From Saprospiraceae bacterium (GTDB lineage Bacteria > Bacteroidota > Bacteroidia > Chitinophagales > Saprospiraceae), in assembly GCA_020627825.1 (NCBI GenBank), contig JAHDGD010000015.1:1-44924 (forward strand): DNA of 44,924 nucleotides. The letters are read 5' to 3'. Under the pieces are notes generated by a model, which saw nothing but the letters and a program-made list of their open reading frames with translations, had not been told where the DNA came from and searched no databases. Both the position numbers and the translations under genes were made by a program. Of this stretch, positions 9,103 through 16,928 are shown one piece after another (position 1 is the stretch's first letter; every line of letters starts with the position of its first letter).

Positions 9103-9885
9103 CTATTTTTTTATAGAATGTATAAATGAAGAAATGGAGTCCTTTGTGGCTCCATTTTTTGTTAAATGCTTGATAAAAGCACTGCCTATTATAGCCCCAT
9201 CACAACGTGCGTTAATAAATTCATACATTTCATTGTCTTTAATTCCGAAACCAGCTAATACCGGATTTTGAAGATTTAGACTATTTATTTTCGCTAAATA
9301 AGCATCGGTATCCATTTTACTTCCTTCTGTTTTACTGCTTCCTGTCGTACTTGAGCTAGATACTGCATATAAAAATCCAGAACTCAACGAGTCCAAGAGA
9401 ATGATTCTCTCTTTTGAAGTTTCAGGAGTTATAAGAAAACTGAAAGACAATTCATGTTTTTTCAATAAGGATTGCCACTCATTCTGAAATTCAATAATCG
9501 GAAGATCGGGAAAAATGAATCCATCAATTCCTACTTTGGCAGCCTGATTGATAAATTTTTCTACACCATATTGCAATACTGGGTTTACGTATCCCATCAG
9601 AACAATAGGAATATTTGATTGATTTCTTAGATCTGACAATTGTTGGAATAGAACGTCTATTGACATTCCATTTTGTAATGCTACTTCTGAACTTTGTTGG
9701 ATGGTAGGGCCATCAGCTAAAGGGTCACTAAATGGAATTCCTAGTTCAATGATATCTGCTCCAGAGGCTTCTAGCGATTTGATAATGTGAAGTGTATCAT
9801 GAAGACTTGGGTAACCAGCTGTAAAATACGTATTTAAAGTAGAGCCTGATTTTTTATGTTGGAAATATGAAACGAGTCTATTCAT
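9103..9885 (-). CDS. trpA: Tryptophan synthase alpha subunit
   Basis: It cleaves indole-3-glycerol phosphate to indole and glyceraldehyde 3-phosphate and channels the indole to TrpB. The 260-aa TIM barrel shows the catalytic Glu in [21 protein letters not shown], the Asp in [11 protein letters not shown], and the phosphate-binding motifs GFGIKDN and [12 protein letters not shown]. Its ATG overlaps the trpB stop by 4 bp. It is the last gene of trpEGDCFBA. Confidence 0.97.
   Translation of the reverse strand: MNRLVSYFQHKKSGSTLNTYFTAGYPSLHDTLHIIKSLEASGADIIELGIPFSDPLADGPTIQQSSEVALQNGMSIDVLFQQLSDLRNQSNIPIVLMGYVNPVLQYGVEKFINQAAKVGIDGFIFPDLPIIEFQNEWQSLLKKHELSFSFLITPETSKERIILLDSLSSGFLYAVSSSSTTGSSKTEGSKMDTDAYLAKINSLNLQNPVLAGFGIKDNEMYEFINARCDGAIIGSAFIKHLTKNGATKDSISSFIHSIKK
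9132..9160 (+). terminator. Probable terminator of the CXXCH/T9SS gene, inside trpA
   Basis: AAATGGAG at 9132-9139 pairs with CTCCATTT at 9150-9157 and is followed by a T-run. The hairpin lies 32 bp past the plus-strand stop, within the last codons of convergent trpA, so the trpA C-terminal sequence would double as a terminator. A weaker hairpin (ATTCTAT/ATAGAAT, 9100-9119) lies between the two stops. Confidence 0.5.
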
Positions 9886-11060
9886 TTTGCATAGTTTATA
9901 AAAGTGTCTAAATCTTTGTCTCCTCTTCCTGACAAGTTGATCACTACATTGTCGGATGAATTAAATTGTATTTTGGATAAGATGGCTGTTGCGTGTGCAG
10001 TTTCGAGTGCAGGAATAATGCCTTCAAGTCTTGTTAATTCGAATGCAGAATCAACAGCTTCTTTATCTGTGCTTGAATAGAATTCTGCTCTTTTCGTGTC
10101 AAATAAATGTGCATGAAAAGGGCCTATTCCTGGATAATCTAAACCAGCTGATATACTATGCGGTTCAATGACCTGGCCATCTGATGTTTGCATCATGAGA
10201 CTTTTACTTCCATGCAGAACACCAATAGAGCCTAAAGCTGTAGTAGCAGCACTTTTGCCAGAATGGACACCTTCTCCTGCGGCTTCCACAGCAATCAATC
10301 GAGTGTTTTGGTGATCGGTAAAATGGTAAAAGGCACCTGCTGCGTTTGAGCCTCCACCTACACAAGCGATGACAGCTGAGGGAAAGGCAGTTCCTGTTTT
10401 CTCTTTAAGTTGCCATTTTATTTCTTCACTAATGATGCTTTGAAATCGGGCAACCATATCGGGATATGGATGCGGACCTACAACAGAACCAATGAGATAA
10501 TATGTTTCTGGATGATTGATCCAATCTCTGATGGCTTCATTAGTAGCATCTTTCAGGGTTTTACTTCCTGAGTGGACGGCTTCCACTTTAGCACCAAGCA
10601 TTTCCATGCGGTTTACATTGGGGGCTTGCCGAACAACATCTTTTGCGCCCATATATACAATGCATTCAAGTCCCATAAGAGCACATACAGTTGCTGTTGC
10701 AACACCATGTTGACCAGCACCAGTTTCGGCGATGATTCTAGTTTTACCAAGGTGTTTTGCCAACAAGATTTGACCGATTGTGTTATTGACTTTATGGGCG
10801 CCTGTATGGTTGAGATCTTCCCTTTTGAGGTAGATGTTCGTGTTATACTTTTCACTTAGGCGACTTGCGAAATATAGCGGGCTAGGGCGTCCAACATAAT
10901 CTTTCATCAAATCATCAAAAGATTTTTTGAATGAAGGTGTATTTATGATGGAAAGATAATTGGTTTTTAATTCTTCAATATGAGGATGTAACATTTCTGG
11001 AATGTAAGCTCCACCAAATTTTCCATAATATCCATTTTGATCTACTGCATACTTATTCAT
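9882..11060 (-). CDS. trpB: Tryptophan synthase beta subunit
   Basis: This PLP enzyme condenses indole with serine to tryptophan. The motif [15 protein letters not shown] holds the PLP lysine; [24 protein letters not shown] and the C-terminal NLSGRGDKD bind cofactor phosphate and the ring. I choose the ATG at 11060 ([22 protein letters not shown], 392 aa), the normal TrpB N-terminus. It is preceded by AAAAAGGAATTC. The in-frame ATG at 11096 would add 12 unusual residues and a longer overlap with trpF. The chosen start overlaps trpF by 8 bp and the stop overlaps trpA by 4 bp. Confidence 0.96.
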   Translation of the reverse strand: MNKYAVDQNGYYGKFGGAYIPEMLHPHIEELKTNYLSIINTPSFKKSFDDLMKDYVGRPSPLYFASRLSEKYNTNIYLKREDLNHTGAHKVNNTIGQILLAKHLGKTRIIAETGAGQHGVATATVCALMGLECIVYMGAKDVVRQAPNVNRMEMLGAKVEAVHSGSKTLKDATNEAIRDWINHPETYYLIGSVVGPHPYPDMVARFQSIISEEIKWQLKEKTGTAFPSAVIACVGGGSNAAGAFYHFTDHQNTRLIAVEAAGEGVHSGKSAATTALGSIGVLHGSKSLMMQTSDGQVIEPHSISAGLDYPGIGPFHAHLFDTKRAEFYSSTDKEAVDSAFELTRLEGIIPALETAHATAILSKIQFNSSDNVVINLSGRGDKDLDTFINYAK

Positions 11061-11682
11061 ATGAATTCCTTTTTGTGTACTGTTTAAGTTTTTCAATATC
11101 CTTTATTCCTGGTTCAATTTCGAAACCGCTATTCAGGTCGACTCCTATGCATAATGGGTGCAGATTTATCAGTTCATCTATCGAAATGGTGTCATCTATT
11201 CCACCACTAAGTAAAAATGACTTTTCGAAAGAGAGCTTTTGAAGTAGACTGTAATCCCATCTTTTACCATTGCCACCATATGATTTTCCTCCACTATCTA
11301 GTATAAAGAGATCCACATCATTCTCGTAACTACTAATCTCCTTTGTAGTTAAGGTTTCCGTGACGCGAAATGCCTTGAATATTAATACATTTCCTAAAGA
11401 ATGGAGATTGAGATGATGTCTTAATTCTTTAATATAAGCTACATCTTCTATTCCATGAAGTTGAATTCCTGCTAAATTATAGGTTTGAATTGCCGTTATT
11501 ACACCAGCTATTGAATGATTAACAAACACCCCTACTTTTTTAGTCCTTGTTGCAGGAATATTGTACTTTCCCACATAGCGCGGACTTTTATCATAAAATA
11601 TTAACCCCATATAATCAACCCCCAATTGATCGAGTTGAGTAATATTATCAAGCTTTCTCATCCCACATACTTTAATGACCAT
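11053..11682 (-). CDS. trpF: Phosphoribosylanthranilate isomerase
   Basis: It isomerises N-(5'-phosphoribosyl)anthranilate to the ribulose form (CdRP). The start chosen is the ATG at 11682, giving [14 protein letters not shown] with the catalytic Cys in KVCGM, and 209 aa. A longer frame from 11748 adds 22 residues that read trpC sequence in another frame. Other signatures are [47 protein letters not shown] (catalytic Asp), LLSGGI and GVDLNSGFE. It overlaps the end of trpC by 11 bp and the start of trpB by 8 bp. Confidence 0.95.
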   Translation of the reverse strand: MVIKVCGMRKLDNITQLDQLGVDYMGLIFYDKSPRYVGKYNIPATRTKKVGVFVNHSIAGVITAIQTYNLAGIQLHGIEDVAYIKELRHHLNLHSLGNVLIFKAFRVTETLTTKEISSYENDVDLFILDSGGKSYGGNGKRWDYSLLQKLSFEKSFLLSGGIDDTISIDELINLHPLCIGVDLNSGFEIEPGIKDIEKLKQYTKRNSYE

Positions 11683-12484
11683 ATCCCTTATTGTGTAGTT
11701 TAAAAAGAGCATCAATAAACTGCTTAGCTTCTTTGCCTGGGCTATCATTTTTCATAAAATGTTCGCCCATAAGAAAACCTCTATACCCAAAATTGTGTAA
11801 CTTTTTAATAAGGTGTATCGAGTCTAATCCACTTTCTGAAATAAGGACTTTATCTTGGGGTAGGAAAGATTTCATTTCTATAGAATGATCAATGGAAACT
11901 GTAAAATTTTTTAAATTCCTATTGTTTACACCTATCATGTCAACTTCTTCATATATTTTGGGAAGCTCCTCTTTTTCATGTAATTCTAAGAGAATCTCCA
12001 TCTTTAACTCATGAGCTAAATCTGTAAATTTGATAATTTCTTCCTTGGTTAATATGGATGCAATGAGAAGTACAACATCAGCTCCCATTGATTTAGCTTC
12101 ATGAATTTGAAAGGGATCAATCATGAAATCCTTACGTAAAATAGGACCATTGAAAGAAGTTCTAGCTTTTTGAAAATCCTCTTTACTCCCTCCAAAGAAA
12201 TGGGAATCCGTTAAACAAGAGATTCCTGAAACACCTGCTTTAGCATAATTATTCACAATAACAGAAACGTCTGCATCTGCGTGAATCCATCCTTTTGAAG
12301 GACTCTTTCTTTTAAATTCAGCAATGACGCCACTACTTTCCTGCGCACTCAATGCCGTTGATAAAGAATGAGGTGATTGGTAATAATAAGGTGATTCCAT
12401 AAAATTTTGAATGGAAACAGTTTGCTTCAATTGCTCCACCTCTATTCTTTTAAATGCTACGATTTCATCTAGTATATATCCCAT
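11672..12484 (-). CDS. trpC: Indole-3-glycerol phosphate synthase
   Basis: It decarboxylates and closes CdRP to indole-3-glycerol phosphate. The 270-aa TIM barrel shows VIAEFKRKSPSKGWI with the catalytic Lys, the substrate loop, GISCLTDSHFFGGSKEDF, ILRKDFMIDPFQIHEAKSMGAD, IGVNNRNLKNF, LISESG and GFLMGEHFMK. It is monofunctional here, since trpF is a separate overlapping gene. It starts on the last base of trpD (1-bp overlap). Confidence 0.97.
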   Translation of the reverse strand: MGYILDEIVAFKRIEVEQLKQTVSIQNFMESPYYYQSPHSLSTALSAQESSGVIAEFKRKSPSKGWIHADADVSVIVNNYAKAGVSGISCLTDSHFFGGSKEDFQKARTSFNGPILRKDFMIDPFQIHEAKSMGADVVLLIASILTKEEIIKFTDLAHELKMEILLELHEKEELPKIYEEVDMIGVNNRNLKNFTVSIDHSIEMKSFLPQDKVLISESGLDSIHLIKKLHNFGYRGFLMGEHFMKNDSPGKEAKQFIDALFKLHNKGYGH

Positions 12485-13470
12485 TAACCTATTGCTTTTT
12501 TAAAACAGTTAAAAGCCGCACAACTCTCAAGTGACTTTTGGGCGTAAGCCACACACGTAGTGTAATCTTCTTCCATTCCACTTGCTTGGATCGCTAGTGC
12601 AGAATTAGCAAGCACTACCTGTTTTTGGGCTTTGGTCCCTTCGTTTTGAAGGACATTAACAAAGATTTTTGCAGCATCTTTGATCGTTTGACCTCCATAA
12701 ATATCCTGTTCTTTTAAGGTTTGAAAACCAAGCTCTGAAGGACTCTGAATCCGGTCTGATGATCTTCTCACAATTCGTGTATTCCCGGTAAGAGAAACCT
12801 CATCATATCCGTCCAAACTGTGAACAATGGTGTGTCGAGTTTCCAGTTTTTGGTATACATATTTATATAACCTCATTACTTCTTGATGATACACACCAAT
12901 CAGCTGGTTTTTGGGCTTGGAAGGATTTACCATTGGTCCTAAAAGATTAAAAATACTACTCATGCCTAGCCCCTTCCTTACAGGGCCTACAGCCTTTAAG
13001 GCCGGATGAAACAAAGGCGCATGAAGAACACATATGTTGTTTTCTTCAAGTTGCTTTTCAAGTTGACTTTGGTCATTTGTAAAGGTGTAACCAAGATGCT
13101 CTAAAACGTTTGATGATCCACATATGGAGGAAACACCGTAATTCCCGTGTTTAGCCACTTTTACTCCTGCTCCAGCAACAACAAAGGCTGATAAGGTTGA
13201 GACATTAAAAGTATTTTTCCCATCTCCACCAGTTCCACATAGATCGATTGCATTGTAACCGCTAAAATTGATAGGAATTGCCAATTCAAGAAGTGCATCA
13301 CGAAAACCAAGTAATTCATCTACCTCTACATTTCTCATCTTATAAACTGTGAGAAAAGAAGCAATCTGAAATGCGTTATAGTCTCCTTTTGCAATGTTCA
13401 GAAAAACAGTTTTTGCCTCTTGTCGGCTCAAACTGTGATTCAAGAATAAATGACTTAATATCTCTTTCAT
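12484..13470 (-). CDS. trpD: Anthranilate phosphoribosyltransferase
   Basis: It joins anthranilate to PRPP. The 328-aa protein has the glycine-rich PRPP and magnesium loop DLCGTGGDGKNTFNVST near residues 76-92, KHGNYGVSSICGSSNVLEHLG, the GPVRKGLGMSSIFNLLGPMVNPSKP segment, and SLDGYDEVSLTG. No glutaminase domain is fused; TrpG is separate. The start overlaps the trpG stop by 4 bp (ATGA). Confidence 0.97.
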   Translation of the reverse strand: MKEILSHLFLNHSLSRQEAKTVFLNIAKGDYNAFQIASFLTVYKMRNVEVDELLGFRDALLELAIPINFSGYNAIDLCGTGGDGKNTFNVSTLSAFVVAGAGVKVAKHGNYGVSSICGSSNVLEHLGYTFTNDQSQLEKQLEENNICVLHAPLFHPALKAVGPVRKGLGMSSIFNLLGPMVNPSKPKNQLIGVYHQEVMRLYKYVYQKLETRHTIVHSLDGYDEVSLTGNTRIVRRSSDRIQSPSELGFQTLKEQDIYGGQTIKDAAKIFVNVLQNEGTKAQKQVVLANSALAIQASGMEEDYTTCVAYAQKSLESCAAFNCFKKAIG

Positions 13471-14039
13471 TTTAATGAATTTGTCCAGTTTTCAATAATT
13501 ATTTTTCCTTTTGGTGTCAATATACTCTCAGGGTGAAACTGAACACTTTGTATAGGATATGTTTTATGTCTCATGGCCATTATTACCCCATCATGAGTAC
13601 GTGCAGTAACTTCTAAATCGTCAGGTAATTCTTCTTCGTTGACAATCCAACTATGATATCGTGCAGCTTCAAATTCCGCTCCTATGTTTTTTAATATGCC
13701 ATCTTCTATAATGGTGTTCACAGGACTTGAGATGCCGTGATATACTTTGGGTGTGTTTTTTAGGCTTCCGCCAAAATATTGACCAATCGCTTGATGGCCA
13801 AGACAAACACCAAAAATAGGAAGCTTATCTGCATATTGTTCAAGAAAAGGCATCAGTAACCCTGCTTCTTCAGGAATCCCCGGACCAGGAGAAATAACAA
13901 TTCCATCATATGTTTCAAGAGCATCCAATTTCAAGTGCGTATTTCGAATGACATCGAGATCAACAGCTGGAATATCTTCTAGCATATGCGCTAAATTGTA
14001 CGTAAAGGAATCGTAATTATCAATTAATAGTATGTGCAT
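13467..14039 (-). CDS. trpG: Anthranilate synthase glutamine amidotransferase subunit
   Basis: This class I glutaminase supplies ammonia to TrpE. The 190-aa protein has the oxyanion strand SPGPG, the nucleophile Cys79 in GVCLGHQAIGQYFGG, and the His169/Glu171 pair in SVQFHPES. It begins on the last base of trpE (1-bp overlap). Because it sits in the trp operon, anthranilate rather than 4-amino-4-deoxychorismate synthesis is the expected main role, although such subunits are sometimes shared. Confidence 0.96.
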   Translation of the reverse strand: MHILLIDNYDSFTYNLAHMLEDIPAVDLDVIRNTHLKLDALETYDGIVISPGPGIPEEAGLLMPFLEQYADKLPIFGVCLGHQAIGQYFGGSLKNTPKVYHGISSPVNTIIEDGILKNIGAEFEAARYHSWIVNEEELPDDLEVTARTHDGVIMAMRHKTYPIQSVQFHPESILTPKGKIIIENWTNSLK

Positions 14040-15418
14040 TATCGGATTATTTTTTCTGCTAATTCAATGGCTTTTTTCAAAGCACCCAATTTATTATGTA
14101 CCTCTTGTAATTCATTTTCAGGAATTGAAGAAGCTACAATACCTGCTCCTGCTTGATAGTATAGAGTATGATCTTTGCTTAAGAATGATCGAATAAATAT
14201 GGCATGATTTATATTTCCATTGAATCCTATGAAACCAATAGAGCCACCATAAAAATTTCTCGATGTCGGCTCATACGAATCTATCAATTCAAGGGCTCTA
14301 TATTTCGGAGCTCCTGATAACGTGCCTGCCGGAAAAGTGTCACCAAAAACTCGAACTGAATTGGTATGTTCTTTTAAGGTGCCTTGGACATGGGACACAA
14401 TGTGCATGACATGACTAAAAGATTGAATTTCTTTATACTTTACGACTTCTACATTTTTTGCATTTCTACTTAGATCGTTTCGAGCAAGATCAACGAGCAT
14501 TACATGTTCTGCATTTTCTTTTTCGTCTGCTAAAAGCTCTTTTTTACTTTGTTCATCTATAGTGGGATCTCCTGTTCGTTTCACAGTTCCTGCAATAGGG
14601 TCGATATGAGCTTTGCCTTCGGCAATACGAATTTGAGTCTCAGGACTTGAACCCATTAAGTGAAAGTCTTCATAATCAAAATAGAAAAGATAAGGTGAAG
14701 GGTTGATTGCTCTAAGTGCCCTATATACATTAAAGTCGTCCCCTACAAAACCTTGTTGAAATCTTCGAGAAGGTACTACTTGGAATACATCTCCTCTGTG
14801 ACAATGTTGTATGCACTTTTGTGCTATTTCTATAAAGTCTTCATCCTCCATGTTACTAATTTCTTCGCCTTGCTTTTCAAATGGGAAATACATACTTCCT
14901 GTTTTGAACGTTTGTTCCACTAGACTATGCAATTGACTGGACTGACCAACTTGGAGGTTCTCATAGAATTGAACAGTTTGGTGAAAATGATCAAATGAAA
15001 TTATAAATCGGTAAAAGATCAGATGAATATCAGCCACATCATGTTTCGGTTTCTCTTTAAATGTTATATCTTCAAAATAAGGAATAGAATCATAAGAGAT
15101 GTATCCATATAAACCACTGCTAGGAGATTCTGTATCTTCTAATTCGAAAATATTCATAAATTCTTGAATACCTTGATCTACAGTTTTGGATGTAAGCTGT
15201 ACATTTTTATGATCAACAATAGCATGTACTTTGCCGTTTTCAACTTTTAATTCTGCTATTGGAGAACAACCTATAAAGCTAAATTTCCCTTTCTGGATGT
15301 GGAAATCAGTACTTTCAAGTAAAGCGCACATTCTGAATTTATCTCTTAACTGAAGATAGGTTTGGACAGGTGTGATCTTATCCGCTAAGTATTCTTCTTT
15401 TACTGTTGTGATTTTCAT
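14039..15418 (-). CDS. trpE: Anthranilate synthase component I
   Basis: It aminates chorismate and eliminates pyruvate to give anthranilate, the first committed step. The 459-aa protein contains the feedback-site LLEST motif near residue 33, GDVFQVVPSRRF, PSPYLFYFDYEDFHLMGSSPE, DPIAGTVKRTGDP, HVMLVDLARNDLSR and GTLSGAPKYRALELIDSYEP, all chorismate-binding signatures. It is the first structural gene, 39 bp downstream of the attenuator hairpin. A GGGTTxAACCC palindrome lies 12 bases upstream of the ATG. Confidence 0.97.
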   Translation of the reverse strand: MKITTVKEEYLADKITPVQTYLQLRDKFRMCALLESTDFHIQKGKFSFIGCSPIAELKVENGKVHAIVDHKNVQLTSKTVDQGIQEFMNIFELEDTESPSSGLYGYISYDSIPYFEDITFKEKPKHDVADIHLIFYRFIISFDHFHQTVQFYENLQVGQSSQLHSLVEQTFKTGSMYFPFEKQGEEISNMEDEDFIEIAQKCIQHCHRGDVFQVVPSRRFQQGFVGDDFNVYRALRAINPSPYLFYFDYEDFHLMGSSPETQIRIAEGKAHIDPIAGTVKRTGDPTIDEQSKKELLADEKENAEHVMLVDLARNDLSRNAKNVEVVKYKEIQSFSHVMHIVSHVQGTLKEHTNSVRVFGDTFPAGTLSGAPKYRALELIDSYEPTSRNFYGGSIGFIGFNGNINHAIFIRSFLSKDHTLYYQAGAGIVASSIPENELQEVHNKLGALKKAIELAEKIIR

Positions 15419-15429
15419 TTTTCTAATTT

Positions 15430-15448
15430 TTTTGGGTTAAACCCAAAA
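15430..15448. repeat. Palindrome TTTTGGGTT-A-AACCCAAAA upstream of trpE
   Basis: Nine-base perfect arms around one central base, between the attenuator terminator and the trpE ATG. It resembles the GGGCTCGAGCCC palindrome family with the CTCGAG centre changed. It could fold in the trpE ribosome-binding region or be a protein-binding site. Confidence 0.6.
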
Positions 15449-15456
15449 TAAAATGC

Positions 15457-15490
15457 AAAAAAAAATCTTCCCGAGTGACCCGAGAAGATT
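15457..15490 (-). terminator. trp attenuator terminator
   Basis: On the minus strand AATCTTCTCGGG (15490-15479) pairs with CTCGGGAAGATT (15475-15464) around a 3-base TCA loop and runs into nine T residues. Two of the 12 pairs are G-U wobbles that exist only in the minus-strand RNA, so the element is built to terminate transcription entering trpE. Confidence 0.88.
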
Positions 15491-15544
15491 CGATATATCA
15501 TATAATACAATACTAAAATAGGGTCACAAAATGTACATTTTATG
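15475..15544 (-). promoter_or_regulatory. trp attenuator: competing hairpins
   Basis: Three mutually exclusive pairings are visible on the minus strand. Segment 2, GTGACCC (15527-15521), spans the leader-peptide stop TGA and is perfectly complementary to segment 3, GGGTCAC (15481-15475), which lies in the upper part of the terminator hairpin. Pairing of 2 with 3 would break the terminator. A separate hairpin, CATAAAAT/ATTTTGTG (15544-15525), takes up the first bases of segment 2. A ribosome stalled on the Trp codons would cover this hairpin and favour antitermination; one that reaches the stop would cover segment 2 and favour termination. Confidence 0.82.
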
Positions 15545-15580
15545 CCACCACCAATTAGTTGTATGTATTGTTTTATTCAT
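15524..15580 (-). CDS. trpL: trp operon leader peptide
   Basis: A short ORF starts with ATG at 15580 and ends with TGA at 15524. It encodes the 18-residue peptide MNKTIHTTNWWWHKMYIL with three consecutive UGG codons. Its stop lies inside the antiterminator segment GTGACCC and about 34 bases before the terminator stem, the geometry needed for ribosome-mediated attenuation. The peptide itself is probably not functional; its translation senses charged tRNA-Trp. It was found by reading the gap upstream of trpE and is below usual gene-calling length. Confidence 0.85.
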   Translation of the reverse strand: MNKTIHTTNWWWHKMYIL

Positions 15581-15721
15581 ATAAGCGTAAAGCTATAATT
15601 AATTTTACTTAATTTTTGAATCCAAAGCCTTAAAATTTATTTAAGAAGATGTTTTTTACAACTGTTTTTGTAGGTATTGTGTTACTTATGTGGTTTGAGA
15701 ATCAATAGAATATCATTGCAA

Positions 15722-16207
15722 ATGAAATATTTAGTTTTAAGTTTCTTTTTAGGGTGCATGATCGTGGCAAATGCACAACAGATTCCAGTTTACACAGATT
15801 TTGAGAGTTTTGAAAAAGAGGTACTTGATATACAAGATGATAAAATTTATGTCATCAACTTTTGGGCTACTTGGTGTGGCCCCTGTGTTAAAGAATTGCC
15901 TTATTTTGAATCTTTAGAAAGCGAATATAAGGGGAAAGAGGTCATTACTATACTAGTTAGTATCGATTGGAAGACTAATTTAGACCGTAAAGTCATTCCA
16001 TTCGTTCAAAAGAAAGGACTACAGAAACAAGTGATTTTATTTGACGATCCCAAACCAAATAATTGGATTGACAAAATCGATTCTAGTTGGACTGGTGCAA
16101 TCCCTATTACCTTAATCAAATCGAAGAATAAACAAGATTTTTACGAAAAAGAATATCATTCGACGGAGGAAATCGTCGCTGATATCATGAAATTTATAAA
16201 TAACTGA
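15722..16207 (+). CDS. Secreted thioredoxin-like (TlpA-type) disulfide oxidoreductase
   Basis: The start is taken at the ATG at 15722, giving MKYLVLSFFLGCMIVANAQ, a clean signal peptide, and 161 aa in all. An upstream ATG at 15677 in the same frame would add 15 residues before it. The thioredoxin fold carries VINFWATWCGPCVKELP with the redox pair Cys52/Cys55, and the cis-Pro region appears as GAIPITLI. It probably reduces periplasmic disulfides, for example in cytochrome c maturation or oxidative protection. It lies 28 bp before another thioredoxin-fold gene. Confidence 0.9.
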   Translation: MKYLVLSFFLGCMIVANAQQIPVYTDFESFEKEVLDIQDDKIYVINFWATWCGPCVKELPYFESLESEYKGKEVITILVSIDWKTNLDRKVIPFVQKKGLQKQVILFDDPKPNNWIDKIDSSWTGAIPITLIKSKNKQDFYEKEYHSTEEIVADIMKFINN

Positions 16208-16235
16208 ACCGAGCGTAGCTCATAAAAAATGAAAT

Positions 16236-16853
16236 ATGAAACAATTTACTCTATTTTCAGCACTCCTTGTTCTAGTCCTAGGATTAGCCTCTTTTACTAT
16301 TAATTTTTCAGAAAAAGCTGAAGGTTATGATATAGGAGATAAAGCCACTGACTTTTCATTGAAAAATATTGATGGACAAATGGTTTCTTTGGCAGACTTC
16401 GATGATGCAAACGGTTATATTGTCATCTTTACTTGTAATCATTGTCCTTATGCTGTTATGTATGAAGATAGAATCATTGAACTAGATAAAAAATACAAAA
16501 AGCAAGGATATCCTGTTATAGCTATAAATCCAAATGATCCGGATGTAAAACCAGAAGACAGCTTTGAGAATATGAAAGTAAGAGCACAAGAAAAAGGGTT
16601 TACATTTCCTTATTTAATAGATGAGGGGCAAAAAATATTTCCACAGTATGGGGCTACGAAAACACCTCATGTATTTTTATTAGATAAAGACATGGTCGTT
16701 CAATATATCGGATCGATTGATGACAGCGCAAGAGATGCAAGTCAAGTAGAGGAAACATTTTTAGAAGATGCGATTGTTTCTCTACAGATGGGAGAAGAAA
16801 TTAATCCTAAAGTAACGAAAGCAGTTGGATGCTCTATAAAATCAAAGAAATAA
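16236..16853 (+). CDS. Secreted thioredoxin-fold protein with CNHCPYA motif
   Basis: The 205-aa product has a signal peptide (about residues 1-24) followed by an AhpC/TSA-Redoxin-like fold: GDKATDFSLKNIDGQMVSLADF, then IFTCNHCPYAVMYEDRI with the Cys67-Cys70 pair in place of the usual WCxxC, and the cis-Pro segment GATKTPHVFLLD. This CNHCPY variant is typical of a thioredoxin/peroxiredoxin-like family found in Bacteroidota. It is probably a periplasmic thiol oxidoreductase or peroxidase co-transcribed with the preceding TlpA-like gene. The substrate is unknown. Confidence 0.87.
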   Translation: MKQFTLFSALLVLVLGLASFTINFSEKAEGYDIGDKATDFSLKNIDGQMVSLADFDDANGYIVIFTCNHCPYAVMYEDRIIELDKKYKKQGYPVIAINPNDPDVKPEDSFENMKVRAQEKGFTFPYLIDEGQKIFPQYGATKTPHVFLLDKDMVVQYIGSIDDSARDASQVEETFLEDAIVSLQMGEEINPKVTKAVGCSIKSKK

Positions 16854-16877
16854 ATTACATTAAAACGTAATTCTATA

Positions 16878-16911
16878 AAGGCTGATTTTTATAAAATCGG
16901 CCTTTTTTTAT
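16878..16911 (+). terminator. Rho-independent terminator after the thioredoxin-like pair
   Basis: AAGGCTGATTTT (16878-16889) pairs with AAAATCGGCCTT (16893-16904), with one G-U pair and a 3-base loop, followed by a run of T. It ends the two-gene operon before the convergent amidohydrolase. Confidence 0.85.
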
Positions 16912-16928
16912 ACCATTTGAAAATAGTA

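Noticed and set aside
11060-11096. Longer TrpB start at 11096
   Set aside because: It adds 12 residues unlike TrpB N-termini and lengthens the overlap with trpF to 44 bp; the ATG at 11060 has a better upstream context.
11683-11748. Longer TrpF start at 11748
   Set aside because: The extra 22 residues are trpC codons read in another frame; MVIKVCGM is the normal TrpF N-terminus.
12531-12555. TTTTGGGCGTAAGCC inside trpD, similar to the palindrome family
   Set aside because: Not palindromic at full length and explained by ordinary codons (CVAYAQKS).
15677-15721. Upstream start for the TlpA-like gene
   Set aside because: The 15 extra residues precede a complete signal peptide and would disrupt export.
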